Shown: one piece after another, positions 1 to 10,130 of the stretch
How the letters are laid out: each line of letters starts with the position of its first letter
How positions within the stretch are numbered: the stretch's first letter is position 1
From: Mesotaenium endlicherianum
Lineage: Eukaryota > Streptophyta > Zygnematophyceae > Zygnematales > Mesotaeniaceae
Direction: 5' to 3'
Length of the DNA: 27,903 nt
Assembly (NCBI GenBank): GCA_009602735.1
Contig: WELA01004248.1
Coordinates: 118,397 to 146,299, forward strand
Made by a program: the position numbers and the translations under genes
The notes under the pieces: model-generated
Told to the model about the DNA's origin: nothing
Seen by the model: the letters and a program-made list of their open reading frames with translations, nothing else
Database searches by the model: none

Positions 1-604
1 CCCTTCCCCGCAGGCAGCAAGTTTGCCCTTCTTCCCCTCCTTGTCCTCCCTTCCCTCCCCCCCTCCTCTTCCTCACGCCCCTCCGTTTCCTCCTCCCCTT
101 GGGCTCCTCACCCCCTCTGCCCCTTTCTTCTTCTGAAGCCTCCCCTCTTCTTGCCTCGCCCTCCCTCCGCCTCGTCCTGCTGCTCCTCTCCCTTCAATAG
201 GCCGAGGCTGGACCCCCTGGAGTGCTTGAATTACGGGTCTTATCCGCTGCTGCTGCCTTGCCAGCCCTCTCCGAGACCTTTCCCATCGCCTGCTAGACCC
301 CCACCTCCACACCATCCCTCCCCCTCTTCTTCCAGTTGTCTTCCCTTAACGTTCCCTCTTGCACGCCCCCTCCCTCCCGCCGTCCTCCTCTCTCCCGCCG
401 TCCTCCTCCCTCCCTCCCTCCCTCCCGCCCTCCCTCTCCTCCTCCGATGTTGCCGTCTCTCCCCCACCGCATGCTCACACCACCACCATCGACGTGTGCG
501 GCATGCATGCAAGAGTGAAAGGCTCCAGCCTCCATCCTCCCTCCTTCCCTCCACGTGCATTACCCTCACCCCCACGCGCGCGGCCGCCTCCCGCCATGTG
601 CCAG
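1..604. other. C/T-rich flank with no recognised exon
   Basis: The plus strand is strongly pyrimidine-rich, especially 300-470 with runs of ccctccct and ccgtcctcc. The last part ends in a plausible 3' splice site (gtgccag at 598-604) for the PPR exon that follows, so at least the right part is probably intron. A less skewed island at 190-270 could hold an upstream exon, but no PPR-like peptide is visible there in any frame. The open frames here are low-complexity proline/serine or glycine/arginine readings of the skewed sequence. Confidence 0.5.
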
Positions 605-1392
605 GACGTGTACAATACGCTGCTGGAGGTGCACGCAAGCGCGCCAGGCGGCGGCCTGTCCGAGTGCGTGCGTCTCTTGTGCGAGCTGGAGGCCACCGGC
701 CGCACGCCCGACGTCCGCACCTTCCTCAGCCTCATCACCGCCTTTGGACACGCGGGCCACTATCCCGAGGTCTGTACCTCCCGTGCTCTCCGTGCCTCCC
801 GTGCCCTCTGTGCCTCCCGTGACCTCCGCGTCTTCTCGCCTACTTGCCAGCTCCTCCGTTTGCTCCCCCGCCCAGCGGCCGCGCCTGCGGCTGCGGTTGC
901 GGCCTGTCTGCCCCTCCCTTCCTCGGAGGAGAGGGGGGCCTGAGAGACTCTCTTCTGCAGGAGAGGGCATTAGCAGCTCATGCATAACTGGTGCGCTCAC
1001 AGCAGAGTGCTGTAAGGTGTACCCCCATCGTGTAGAGATGTATGCTCGCGTGTGTCTGTGCACGCAGGCAGGCAGGCAGGCGTCCTCATCCGCACGCGTG
1101 TATATAGGCAGAGAGACATGCACATTTTCTGTCTGTGAAGACAGGTGTATGTGTGTATGTGTGTGTGTGTGTGTGTGTGTATGTGTGTGGGTGGGTGGGT
1201 GTGTGTCTGGGTGTGCACATGCAGGTGATAGCGGCGCTGGATGGCGCGGAGAGGATGGCAAAGCCGCCCCTCACGAATCTCTTCACGGACGTCTACGATG
1301 AGGTGCCCGCCAACTTGCGGGAGCAGGAGCAGTGGGTGAGGGAGGCCGTGCGGAGCAGCCCCCAGGAGTACCCCTCGGATGTGCCTCTCTAG
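605..1392 (+). CDS. PPR (pentatricopeptide repeat) protein, C-terminal part
   Basis: This is the 3' end of a plus-strand gene with two exons visible. Exon A is 605-769, preceded by gtgccag and followed by the donor GTCTGT. Exon B is 1225-1392, preceded by cacatgcag and ending at TAG 1390-1392. Joining them in phase 0 gives 110 residues. Residues 2-36 (beginning VYNTLLEVHA, ending GRTPD) and 37-71 (beginning VRTFLSLITAFG) are two consecutive 35-residue units. Their spacing, the YNTLLE and TFLSLI first helices and the TPD linker are typical of P-type PPR motifs. PPR proteins are modular single-stranded RNA-binding proteins, mostly of plastids and mitochondria, acting in RNA stability, processing or translation. 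The last 38 residues after the repeats are charged and not recognised. The 5' exons and any targeting peptide are missing. The PPR family call is firm; the RNA target is unknown. Confidence 0.82.
1144..1208 (+). repeat. (GT)n microsatellite in PPR intron
   Basis: An alternating GT tract with a few TA and GG interruptions lies in the 455-nt intron of the PPR gene. It ends about 16 nt before the 3' splice site at 1224, where a polypyrimidine tract would be expected. A short GCAG tetranucleotide run (about 1064-1080) lies upstream in the same intron. Confidence 0.9.
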
Positions 1393-3619
1393 CATGCCAG
1401 ACTATCAGGATCATGACGGTGGTTGCATGGCCTCACTCCTGTAACATGCCGTCCATTGTTTCGTACATACATTCTTTCGCTGCTGGGCTGGCTGGCTGGC
1501 TGTGGAGCAGACTCCTTACGCTCGCCCATTAGGTTGCCCAGAAGGGGCAGGGAAAAGAGATAGCTAGCTGTACAGGCAGAAAGGAAGGAGCTAGGAAGGA
1601 AGACAACGCAATCGGGGGTGACTGCTCGTCTGGCACTGGTATATATGTACAGGCTAATTAGATTGTGGTGACCGTAGACGTATATATGTTGTAAATCTTA
1701 TGTTGGGGTAGTTTGCGTGTTGTGTGCCAATTGCAGTGTTCACTACGGTGTAGATATTTTATCCATGTACAGATGGAGCCGTATTTGGCCCACGCAGGTC
1801 CAGAGTTTCTTTTCTCTTGGGTCTTAGTCTTCCATGTGTCCCCTTTCTGCCTGTCCTCGGGGCAACTATATGGCTTCTTACACCTTCAAAGGCTGCAGCA
1901 TTTGGTGAGCTTCCTCCTAATTGGCCATGAACCTTCCAAAAGGTCATCTGTATTGATGGTGGCAGCTGGGTTTCGTGAATATGATTTGTCTCCCTTGAGG
2001 TGTGTACTGATAGATAGTACATATGTATATTAAAAGTATATAACTACAAACATGGAATTATATGTGAAGTGGTGTTGGCGCAATTGACGTAGCTGGAGCT
2101 ACCTGTGTTCACCCAACACATATAATTCACAAACCATGCAAAAGCTGAGAGGTCAAAGAGGAGTAATGAAGCTGCGCTGACACATGCATGCCTTATGCTC
2201 ATGGAGGATTGGAAAGGCATATGAATATGGGAATTTAAACTAATAGCGGTGCGTAAGAGTTGCTCCACATGCAACCTGGGTGGGGCAAATACCGGACACG
2301 AGATTTTTGCGTCCGGGGTACTTTTTCATCCCAGTAAGGGGACTTGTATATTTAAACCGCAATGGACTGTTCAGCTGAAACTCAACATAGCTTCGCAGAG
2401 CACTGCATAGCATAAACTCCACATACATGATCATGAATGAAGTTAGCTACTGCGATATTGCGCTGCTGCAATTGATCGGAATGCATCCCACCGCGCCTCG
2501 CGCACGCGAAAAAATCTCATCTGATGCCTGGTGCAAGCCACACAAACCAACATGCATGCGCTTTGTGGTGATTTCAGGAGCTGGAGAATGTTCCTTTCCT
2601 TCTGTTGTGAAAGACGTACATGTGCATGGGTCATCGACGTACATGACATCACCTGCTAACCAAAATAATGCATTTACTGCCGTACACATCCACGGGGATG
2701 GCACTCAATCAAGGCTTAACCTCGAGAGAGGACGGTAGACATGTAAAAGACAAGTTACACTAGACAGTCGTCTCAACAACTATCCACATCACCGTGACAA
2801 AAAAACTAGTGCATAGAAAGACGAGCACAAAACAGCTCCTGTCAGCACACATGTAAGGGCTGCCTTTTTGTCTCCTACGTACTTGGGGAGGCCGCCACAA
2901 GGCGGGAGGGCCCCATTGCAGAATCAAGGGGCGGGCGCTAATAAGTTCCATCTGGCGTCTCCTCGTCGGAGTCAAACTCAACCTGCCCAATCACGTCGCA
3001 GAAAGCCCACCATAGACTACAGAGTGCAACTGCCTGCACAGGCGTCCCAGACAGCGAGACAAGCCGAGCCTCTGCACGCGCGCGCCGCGAACTGCCGCGT
3101 TGCGCCACGTTGCAAACTGCGGCTGGACTGCCTTGAGAAGTGACTTCGGGCGGCAGTGCACATTGGCACCAATCATATTGCCATATAAGAGACATACAAA
3201 TCATAGAACACATGAAGAGTCGACGCCAGTATCCAGGGGGGTTTTTAGCTGGCAGCCTCCTCTGCAGAGAGCAGTTTGGCTCTATGTTTTATGGTTGTGG
3301 GGAAGCGCCATTGCCTGCTCTGCAGGGTGGATTGTAGGGTGCGCCCGAAGAGCTTCGGAAGAAAGTTCATGCCAGATTCTACTCAGCAGGCAGTCGGGTA
3401 TCGAGAGGAAAGGAAAGAAAGAACATTACACAAAAATCTCTGCTCTTCTCTGATACTCATCGAGCTGGCAAGGTGTGAGAGACGAGTACACGGACCAGAT
3501 GTGCTTCAGAGTGAGAAGGCAACTGGCAAAAAATCAGCAGCCAACAAGGAGCTCTTCTGAGACTCTCCCTTTCTCTCCCTCAGAAGCCCAACCTTCCCAA
3601 ACTGGCGCACGACACGCAC

Positions 3620-3713
3620 AGTCGCACACATGCACACACACGCACACAAANCCCCCCCCTTCTCCCCCCCACCTCACCTCCCCCTCCCCACGCCTCTCCC
3701 TCCCCCTCTCTTT
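3620..3713. repeat. CA microsatellite followed by C/T tract, one ambiguous base
   Basis: A short CA-rich stretch (about 3620-3650) runs into an n at 3651, then C8 and a C/T-rich tract. The n at the start of the homopolymer suggests a sequencing or assembly uncertainty, so the length of this tract should not be trusted. Confidence 0.8.
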
Positions 3714-4294
3714 AGGACGCGCAGCAGCAGCCAGAGAAAGGGCCCCCATATATTGCAGAGTCAAAACTCTGAAACCCTCTGATCATGCAGCTGAAGTAGT
3801 GTGCAGCAACAGGCCCGCTAATCTCTTTTTGTGATGAAGCACTGCCCAGTGCACTTTGAATCACCGGTTGACGGCCTTGCTGGGTCGTGATGCATCGGAA
3901 GTATGCTGTAGCTGGCAGTATTGGGTGAATTGCTTGGTGAGCAGCAGGGCTAGGGAGCTCAGTGACAGCATGTGACAGCATTCCTGTGTGATCATGTATC
4001 GACTACTGATAGGAGATACTGCTGGCATCTTCACCTGATACTGGAGTCGTACACAACCGAGTGTCTTCTTCACAGGCGTCTGCATGTTGAATACGTCCGA
4101 TCTCTCATATAGGGGCCAGTAGTCATTTCACTCGTGAAACGACTTACGCCTACCTATTGTACTTGCCATCACTACTCTTGCTGAGGTGTGCCGCATACTT
4201 GAACCTCGTATGCTATGACCAATCATCCACGAACCCACTCGAAATGATTGTTGCCAGTGAATGCAGCTGTAGCTGGTGGGTCTTGATGCAAACG

Positions 4295-4328
<34 letters not shown>

Positions 4329-4360
4329 GTGTGTGCGCGTCCGCATGTGCGCGTGCGCGC
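4295..4360 (+). repeat. (GT)n / GTGC microsatellite upstream of PPR-SMR exon
   Basis: A nearly pure GT run at 4295-4322 grades into GTGC/GCGT. It ends about 30 nt before the 3' splice site at 4387 and lies in the presumed intron of the PPR-SMR-like gene. The cysteine-valine peptide it would encode in frame with the exon is not credible coding sequence. Confidence 0.9.
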
Positions 4361-4387
4361 TTGCTTGCATTGCATTGCCCTGTGCAG

Positions 4388-6105
4388 TGTACGGAGGCCT
4401 TGGGCTCTGGGAGGATGCCAGGCGAGCGTTTGAAAGGTTCGAGGCGGGGCAGGAGGGGCTGGAGGGGGATGCGGAGGAGGAGGGCTCGCACTCGCACTCG
4501 CACTCGCACTCGCGCGCGCGCTCCATGCTGCGCATGATGTCGCTTCTCCTGGAGGCGTACGTCCAGGCGCGTCAGGTGGCGGCGGCGGAGGCCCTGCTGG
4601 CGAGGATCAGAGAGACAGCTGGGCAGGGCGGGATCGGCGGCATTGAGGGGCTGGTGAGCAGCCAGCAGATCAGGCTGTACGGCTTTGCCCAGGACGTGCC
4701 CCGCATGCTCGAGGTAGCGGGCGGCGTGATCGCGACAGGTGGCGCCGAGCTGCGGCACTACACTGCGCTCGTCGAGGTGGCGGTCCGGGAGGGCCGCGCC
4801 GAGGAGGCGCTGGATTTCGCGGAGACGGCCGCCAAGGCGCAGCTGTCCGGAGACCCCGCGCTCTTCACGGCGCTCTTCCGGGTGGGTGTGCGCGTGACAG
4901 GTGGCGAGCAGGCGGAGCGCCTCTTGGCGCTGCTGCGGGAGCTCGGGCTGCCGGCTGGCGTGCTGGAGCTCCTCATGCTCGAGTTGGAGGAGGAGGCGCA
5001 GGGGGAGGAGGAGGCGCAGGAGGAGGAGGAGGAGGCGGATGCAACCTGGGCTTCTGTGCAGAGCACAGCTGAAGCTGGTAGCAGCGGCTCTGCTGTGGAG
5101 GCCACTTCCATTGGATCGCCGAACGGGGCCCCCTTTGCAGCCGCGAGCGGAAAGGCCCCCGCCCCTTCCGCATCTCGTGTGGCTCACCCAGAAGGCAGAG
5201 AAGGTCTGGGGGCGGGTGCGAACGGAGTCACGGGCCAACGTGCCGAGGGCAGCCAGAGTGGGCCTGCCAGCTTCGCAGGCACAGGTGCAGGTGCAGGCAC
5301 AGGCGCAGCAGCAGGCTTGGAGTCCCCCGGCAGTCTGGCGGAGCGAGGAGCAGAGGAGCGCCCCTCCAGCAGTGTAGCGCAGGCCCTGGAAGGCCTGGAG
5401 GCGTATGCGCGGCAGATGAGCGGGGGGGGGGTGTACGGCGAGGCCCAGAGGGCCTTCTTCAACGCGCTTGTCGATCTTCTGTGGGCGCTCGGCCTGGAGC
5501 GGCGGGCGGCGCGGGCGATGGGCGTGGGCGCGGGGAGGGGGCTGTACCCCGCGATCTCCGAGACGTGCGCGGGGACGTGGGTGCTCAACCTCCGGTACGC
5601 GTCGCTGGGCAGCGCGCAGGTGGCGCTCGTCGCGTGGCTGGCGGCCGTGGTGGCCGACGGCCGCCGCGCTGAGCTGGCGGCCCAGGGCGCCCTGCTCGCA
5701 GAGAGCCAGCGAGGCGCCGCGGCCGCAAATGAGCGGCGGGAGAGCCTGGGAAGCTGGTCTATCCCTGGCCCAAGCTCGGCCTCAGGCTCGGGCTCAGGGC
5801 ATAGAGAGGAAGGAGAGGGCGCCCTTCGCTTGCAGGTCCTGCTGGGCACGGTCACCACTGCGGTGAACGCGACCTCCAGGGTGGGCCTGCAGGAGGCGTG
5901 GGAGGTCAAGGGGGTGGTGCAGGCGCACCTTAGGCACCTCAGGGCCCCGTTCACACTCGTGTCGGGGTCGTCAGTAGACCCGTTTGACACCTTGATAGCC
6001 TCCGTGGAGGAAGTTAGGGCCTGGGGCTCTTCCCCCGGCATCCTCGAGAGCCTGTATCTTAGAGACGGGAACTCTCCTCCTGCGCTCGCTGAGCTCCAGC
6101 TTTAG
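4388..6105 (+). CDS. PPR protein with degenerate C-terminal SMR-like domain (last exon)
   Basis: A single GC-rich reading frame of about 571 residues ends at TAG 6103-6105. The 3' splice site is placed after tgtgcag (4381-4387), because the frame becomes PPR-like right there (YGGLGLWEDARRAFERF). That implies a phase-1 junction with an upstream exon not located. Order of parts: a PPR helix; an acidic linker with a (Ser-His)4 run (about 4489-4512); several PPR-like helix pairs (about 4522-4980, e.g. HYTALVEVAVREGRAEEALD); a Glu-rich tract (about 4981-5037); a Ser/Gly/Ala linker; then from about 5394 an arrangement like plant PPR-SMR proteins. The latter includes FFNALVDLLWALGLERRAARA, then TWVLNLRYAS and AWLAAVVADG, then APFTLVSGSS and GILESLYLRD. 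PPR-SMR proteins act on plastid or mitochondrial RNA. The usual LDxH and TGxG SMR motifs are not visible, and a disordered insert interrupts the domain. PPR identity is confident; the SMR assignment is moderate. Confidence 0.75.
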
Positions 6106-8477
6106 GGGCGGGCTCTTGTGCAGTCTTTATTAGAGAGCGCTTGAAGCTAAATTGGGAGCTGGTATGGGGGTAGGGCCGTGCATGAGTGAAAGGTGTGCTT
6201 CATTGCTCATGAGGCTTTCTGAATGCAGGCCTTGAGGCGCAAGCGGCTCTGTCCGGTCCAAGTGCCGCTTTTGCGGGTCGTCAGCTACCACCAGGTCTGC
6301 CACCGCCGCAGATGATGACAAGAAATGGAAATCTGTTGTGTGTCTGATGCGAGTGTTTGAGGTCTCCTCCAACATGATGTTGGAGTTCACTCGCCACAGT
6401 GATTTGATTGATATTTTGGTAAGTTCAATATTCTGAATTTCATGGCCTTCACTCCCTACCATACTCCCTTCCCGGTGCTTGACCCTTCCCTGCATGTTTC
6501 GTGGGATGCGTGGAGCTTGGGTAGAAGAAGCATGACAAGTCATCGAGCCTCAGACCTACACGATTCTCTGTAGACGTATACTGGATACAATTGGACCCGA
6601 CCCAACGTTTTGTGAAAGGCACTGGTTGTACGCCAGGCACTGGTTTGTGGTCGAATGAAGCTCATATTTGCATGTAATACTCAAGTATAAAACACTGCTC
6701 AATTGTCCAGCTCTCCGATTGCCATCCAGCCTCCATCCTTACTCGGGAAGCAGTCAGGTTTCATGGTCGCCGAGGACCGGCCATGAGACAGATACCGCTT
6801 GGCACTCGAAAAGGAGCACGCACAGCTGTGCCTCAACTGTTCTTTCACGCCCCTTGCCAAAAAGTGTCAATGCGCAAACAAGCGACAAAACACATGTTGC
6901 TCACACATGGCATCTGATCTGGAGTCCATTGCTTCTGGCTGATGGACTCAATCCTGAGCACTCTTAACGTTACCACTTGTGTAAGAGAACTTCCGCAAAT
7001 GCTTATGAAGGTATACATTGACGTACTAAACCCCTGTGTTGAGAGAGTTCTTCTTCAGAACATTGGCACATATAAAATACTGTCCTCACCAAGCTGCATG
7101 TCGTGCTACCTTTTTTGAGTCGACATTCTATGCTATGGTTGCATGGAACTTGTTGAGACCGAGGGCTCGATGTCTGGTGGCTCCTAAAGTCACAGCTGGT
7201 GCATGTTAGCTGTTGGACGCACGTATGGCTTTGTACAGCATCTGATGCATTGAGAGCTCAGACCTCGAGTCACGCCGTGTAAAAGTTGGAATACAAACAC
7301 ACATCAGAATTGCAGGACTACTGTACTATTGCCATGGCCAAGGCTGAGATTATATGAAGAACTTGTAGCAGCATTCGCACATATCCTTATTTTCACAACT
7401 CTTCCTGGAAAGGGACGTGCGAGAGGGATTCAGAGAGAGAAGGGGTTGGGGGACGAAGAGAGACGTGAGTTGCATGGAGATAGGTGGAGGAGGAGGAGGA
7501 GGAGGAGGAGGCTCAGGGGAGTTATGGGGGGGGGCAGATTGAGCTCTCAGGAGATGAGGAACATGAAGGAAGACATATTTTTTTATTCTGAGAAGCTTGA
7601 TGAAGAATGAGCCAGTCAATAATAGACTCCAGAGCACACCAGCAGGCCCCAGACACGATAGAAGGGGGGGAGAAGGGGGACTCTGCTTAATTTGCAAGCC
7701 ATAAAAGGATGTGTGCACAGGCGCATGAGCAAATGCCTCCTTCAAGCCGTGAAGGGCACTGTCTCTCTGCACCTGCCACCTCAGCCTGAGGTGGCGAGGT
7801 GGAGAATTGGTGGGCCCGCGTCCAATTCGCCAGCTCAGCATAGACAACAAGCGCATGCACGCTTCGTTGCCAAGTTGGCAGCCAAGCCTTAGTGCGGTGT
7901 GGGCCTCTATTATTGTCAAGGCCTCCTCCAAGTTTGAGCTGCTAGGGCCCAAACAATCAAATTACTCAATGTTCTTCTTATGTATTCACACATGTGGTGA
8001 TTATGTGTACAGATGCAGCCTGACGTGTGAAAGAAACAGACATTAGGCGGGAACTGTGAGCACAGGCACCTCGCGTGTGCCAAAGCCCGCTGAAGTTGAC
8101 ATGCGACGCATGCTCGCTGGCAGCCGTACAGGATGACACGTGTATGTAGGCACACATGGCTATTATTCGGCCGACAGCCGTGCGTCATGCAGCCGGCAGC
8201 TGGGCATCAGAACACAAGCAAGTTGCCCAAGCTGATGGAGGCAGCATACAAGGAGAAGCGACGCGATGGGGATGGTCACCGACGTTTATATATGTCGGAA
8301 TGTGTCACAGATGGGAGTCCTGGAGCCCAATTCTCAACTTGCCCGGGGGGCGGGGGCAGCTATCCAAGTTCGAATTCTGCTGCAGGACTACCTCTTGACT
8401 ACATATAATCATTCATGTATATACACGCTCTGGCCTAAGCCTAGACTACGCCTTAATATAACCTTCCAGGCACTAGG
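6106..8477. other. Intergenic region, no gene recognised
   Basis: This 2.4-kb stretch separates the plus-strand PPR-SMR-like gene from the convergent minus-strand gene at 8478-9535. It should contain both 3' UTRs. A minus-strand ATG-initiated frame at 6130-6543 (137 codons) and a minus-strand frame at 7350-7952 (200 codons) are open. Neither has a recognisable domain or the GC-rich composition of the confident exons, and the second runs through a simple GGA repeat. I treat both as chance frames. Confidence 0.5.
7487..7512 (+). repeat. (GGA)n trinucleotide repeat
   Basis: About eight GGA units lie in a purine-rich stretch running on to a G8 tract near 7527. On the minus strand this reads as a proline run in an otherwise unsupported frame. 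Confidence 0.85.
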
Positions 8478-9535
8478 CTAGGCCCCATAGGGCGTCTGTA
8501 TCAGCACACACTGGGGAGTGACCATAGCTGGCCCCATCGCACCAAAAGAAGCCCCCAGAGCTAGACTCTGGTCGACCCCTACTCCTAGTCCCAGACCTAC
8601 ACCTAGACCTAGACCTACATTTAAGCCCCCCATGACAGACAAGAACAGGGCCGGATTCGAAATCCCCCCCTCTAGAGTGTGCGTCCCCGTGTCCTTGTGG
8701 TACAGAAACTGCACAGCCTTTCCCGGGACCGGCTCCACCAGCTCTGCGTCCACGTCGGTGTCTATCTCGCTGCTATCAGTGCCGTCCGATTGGCCCGAGG
8801 CCGCCGAAGTGCAGTCGTCGTCGCTGCCGTCGTCAAACTGGGAATAGGAGGGGCCGTGGGGGCAAGATGCAATGGAGTCCTCGCTGGCTCCGTTGGCTGA
8901 TGCCTCCTCTCTTTCTACGACACTGAAGTCGTAGAAGTACCGCGCACCGCCAGGGGCCTCGTGATTGCCGCCATAGCGTCCAGTTGTGGGGTCAGATTTC
9001 GATCGTGGCCACATGGCCTCGCAGGCTTTGCGTGCCTTGCAGGGCCCAGGCAGCACGGCAGCAAGGCTGTGGTCAACCAGAACCTCGCTACAATTCCTCT
9101 TCCTTCCAAGCCCAATGTGGCTGGAGGTTCCTCGCTGTGCCTCATCAAAAGGCCTATCCGCCCAAGACATGATCTCTGACTGCTTCTTCAACAAGAGCGC
9201 GTCCAAGAATGGATCCAGAGAGCACCCTGACAAGTGCTCATGACGCTGAGCAGCCACCGCGCAAGACTGGGTATCATCTACAGTGTACTGCCGTCGCTGT
9301 TTCAATTCTGGTGCCCTTAGGTCTTCCCCTGCACCCGAGAGAGTCCAGGCATCACAGACGCTCATGAGGGCTGCGCCTTGACCATCAGCCTCGTTGATAC
9401 AGCCACTAAATTTCGCTTTACATTGATCAGGGGAAGGAACGCCCCGCCTAAACTGCCACTGAGTAAACAGGTCCATGGACGTGTACACTTTAAAGATACA
9501 TACGAGACAATCACTGGTACAAAATCGTTCGCGGC
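8478..9535 (-). CDS. Orphan Ser/Asp-rich protein with C-terminal GLGV repeat
   Basis: An open frame of about 350 codons ends at TAG 8478-8480 on the minus strand. The upstream limit is uncertain. A good 3' splice site (TTATTTCTAG) ends at 9536, which would make this a last exon; alternatively the first in-frame ATG at 9476 starts a 332-residue protein. Visible features from the N-terminus: a Cys-containing segment; a basic patch GLGRKRN; YFYDFSVVEREE; then an acidic, Ser-rich disordered stretch (SQFDDGSDDD, DSSEIDTDVDAE); a segment VQFLYHKDTGTHTLEGG; and a Gly-Leu-Val repeat (GLGLGVGLGLGVGVD). The repeat is encoded by a CTAGGT-type hexamer (plus strand 8573-8627). I recognise no family. Frame length, acidic clusters and composition support real coding, but the function is unknown. 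Confidence 0.5.
8573..8627 (-). repeat. CTAGGT-type hexamer repeat inside coding sequence
   Basis: The plus strand shows iterated cctagtcccagacctacacctagacctag; the minus strand encodes alternating Gly-Leu and Gly-Val. A related ggtctaggtgtagatctag stretch occurs at about 18358-18390. Confidence 0.8.
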
Positions 9536-10100
9536 CTAGAAATAACAAAGATAAGCGATGCGAAGTTCAGACTAATACGCGTTACTTCATTTGCAGGATG
9601 GCAGTCAGTACATAGCTGGCCTTCATGGTACGACGGCCTTTCACTCGCAGAGAAGAAGATTGACCGAGGGCCTCGGTAATCTTCGTTAAATTTGACTGGG
9701 AAGGAATTCCACTGGCGAAGATCTGGCGAGGCAGTGAACTGTAAACTGCAGCAAACTGGCAGTTTCGGAGCTCGAACCTGGCTCGAACGCCTGCGGACGC
9801 CTCCTGCGCGTCAGACAGAGACAAAAAGCGGCACTTGGAAGCACTAGAAAGCACATTGCCCTTGCTCGGCGGGTTCCAGTGGATGCCACGAAGTCGTCGT
9901 ACCTCCAGGCTCCGTGTACTGCATTCTAGACTCTAGAGTATATAGGCAGGCGACCGAGCGATGCGACGTTATCCAAGTAGCGCTGTTGGCAGCTGTTGGA
10001 AAACTGCCGACTCTGTACCGCCCGCATAGTCAAGTGGTGACGGCATACAAGTTTACAACGTGCTTCACATGCTCATGCGCTCAGCCTTTCATAAGTTCGG

Positions 10101-10130
10101 CAGCTTCGACTGGTTTCGACTGGTTTCGAC
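10101..10130 (+). repeat. 10-bp tandem repeat, three units
   Basis: Three consecutive decamers (cagcttcgac, tggtttcgac, tggtttcgac) share TTCGAC at an exact 10-bp spacing. A partial fourth core, ttcggcag, lies just upstream. No function is apparent. Confidence 0.8.

Larger units (their letters stand above)
1393..4387. other. 3-kb spacer between the two PPR genes; 5' exons of the second should lie here
   Basis: Base composition drops from the GC-rich exons to a balanced or AT-rich level after the TAG at 1392. The first few hundred bases should be the 3' UTR of the first PPR gene. The exon beginning at 4388 starts in the middle of a PPR helix in phase 1, so at least one upstream plus-strand exon must exist. 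I could not find a PPR-like peptide here in any frame. Short open frames exist on both strands but show no domain, and their composition looks non-coding. Positions 3620-3713 hold a CA run and a C/T tract with one ambiguous base. Confidence 0.5.

Noticed and set aside
151-1301. Long proline/serine and CVCV-rich frames around the first PPR exons
   Set aside because: They follow the C/T-rich and GT-repeat intron sequence; only 605-769 and 1225-1392 give conserved-looking peptide.
2938-3213. 91-codon minus-strand frame ending in an acidic tail (VEFDSDEETPDGTY)
   Set aside because: The tail looks protein-like and follows an acceptor-like gattgggcag, but no upstream exon or family can be recognised. 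The evidence is too thin to call a gene.
4276-4387. ATG at 4276 as start of the PPR-SMR-like protein
   Set aside because: It would place a GT microsatellite (Val-Cys repeats) in the protein. A 3' splice site at 4387 coincides with the onset of PPR-like sequence.
4213-5238. 341-codon minus-strand frame opposite the PPR-SMR-like exon
   Set aside because: It is the GC-rich shadow of a well supported plus-strand coding exon and contains Arg/Leu/Gln low-complexity runs and a CA microsatellite.
6130-6543. 137-codon minus-strand ATG frame convergent with the PPR-SMR-like gene
   Set aside because: There is no recognisable motif and the balanced base composition is unlike neighbouring exons. It was kept only as a remote possibility.
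7350-7952. 200-codon minus-strand frame
   Set aside because: It contains a ten-proline run from a GGA repeat, has no domain and no supporting splice or promoter signal, and its composition is unlike the confident exons.
9740-9800. Possible tRNA B-box (GGTTCGAGCTCC on the minus strand)
   Set aside because: There is no matching A-box or cloverleaf at the right distance, and no other tRNA was found in the window.
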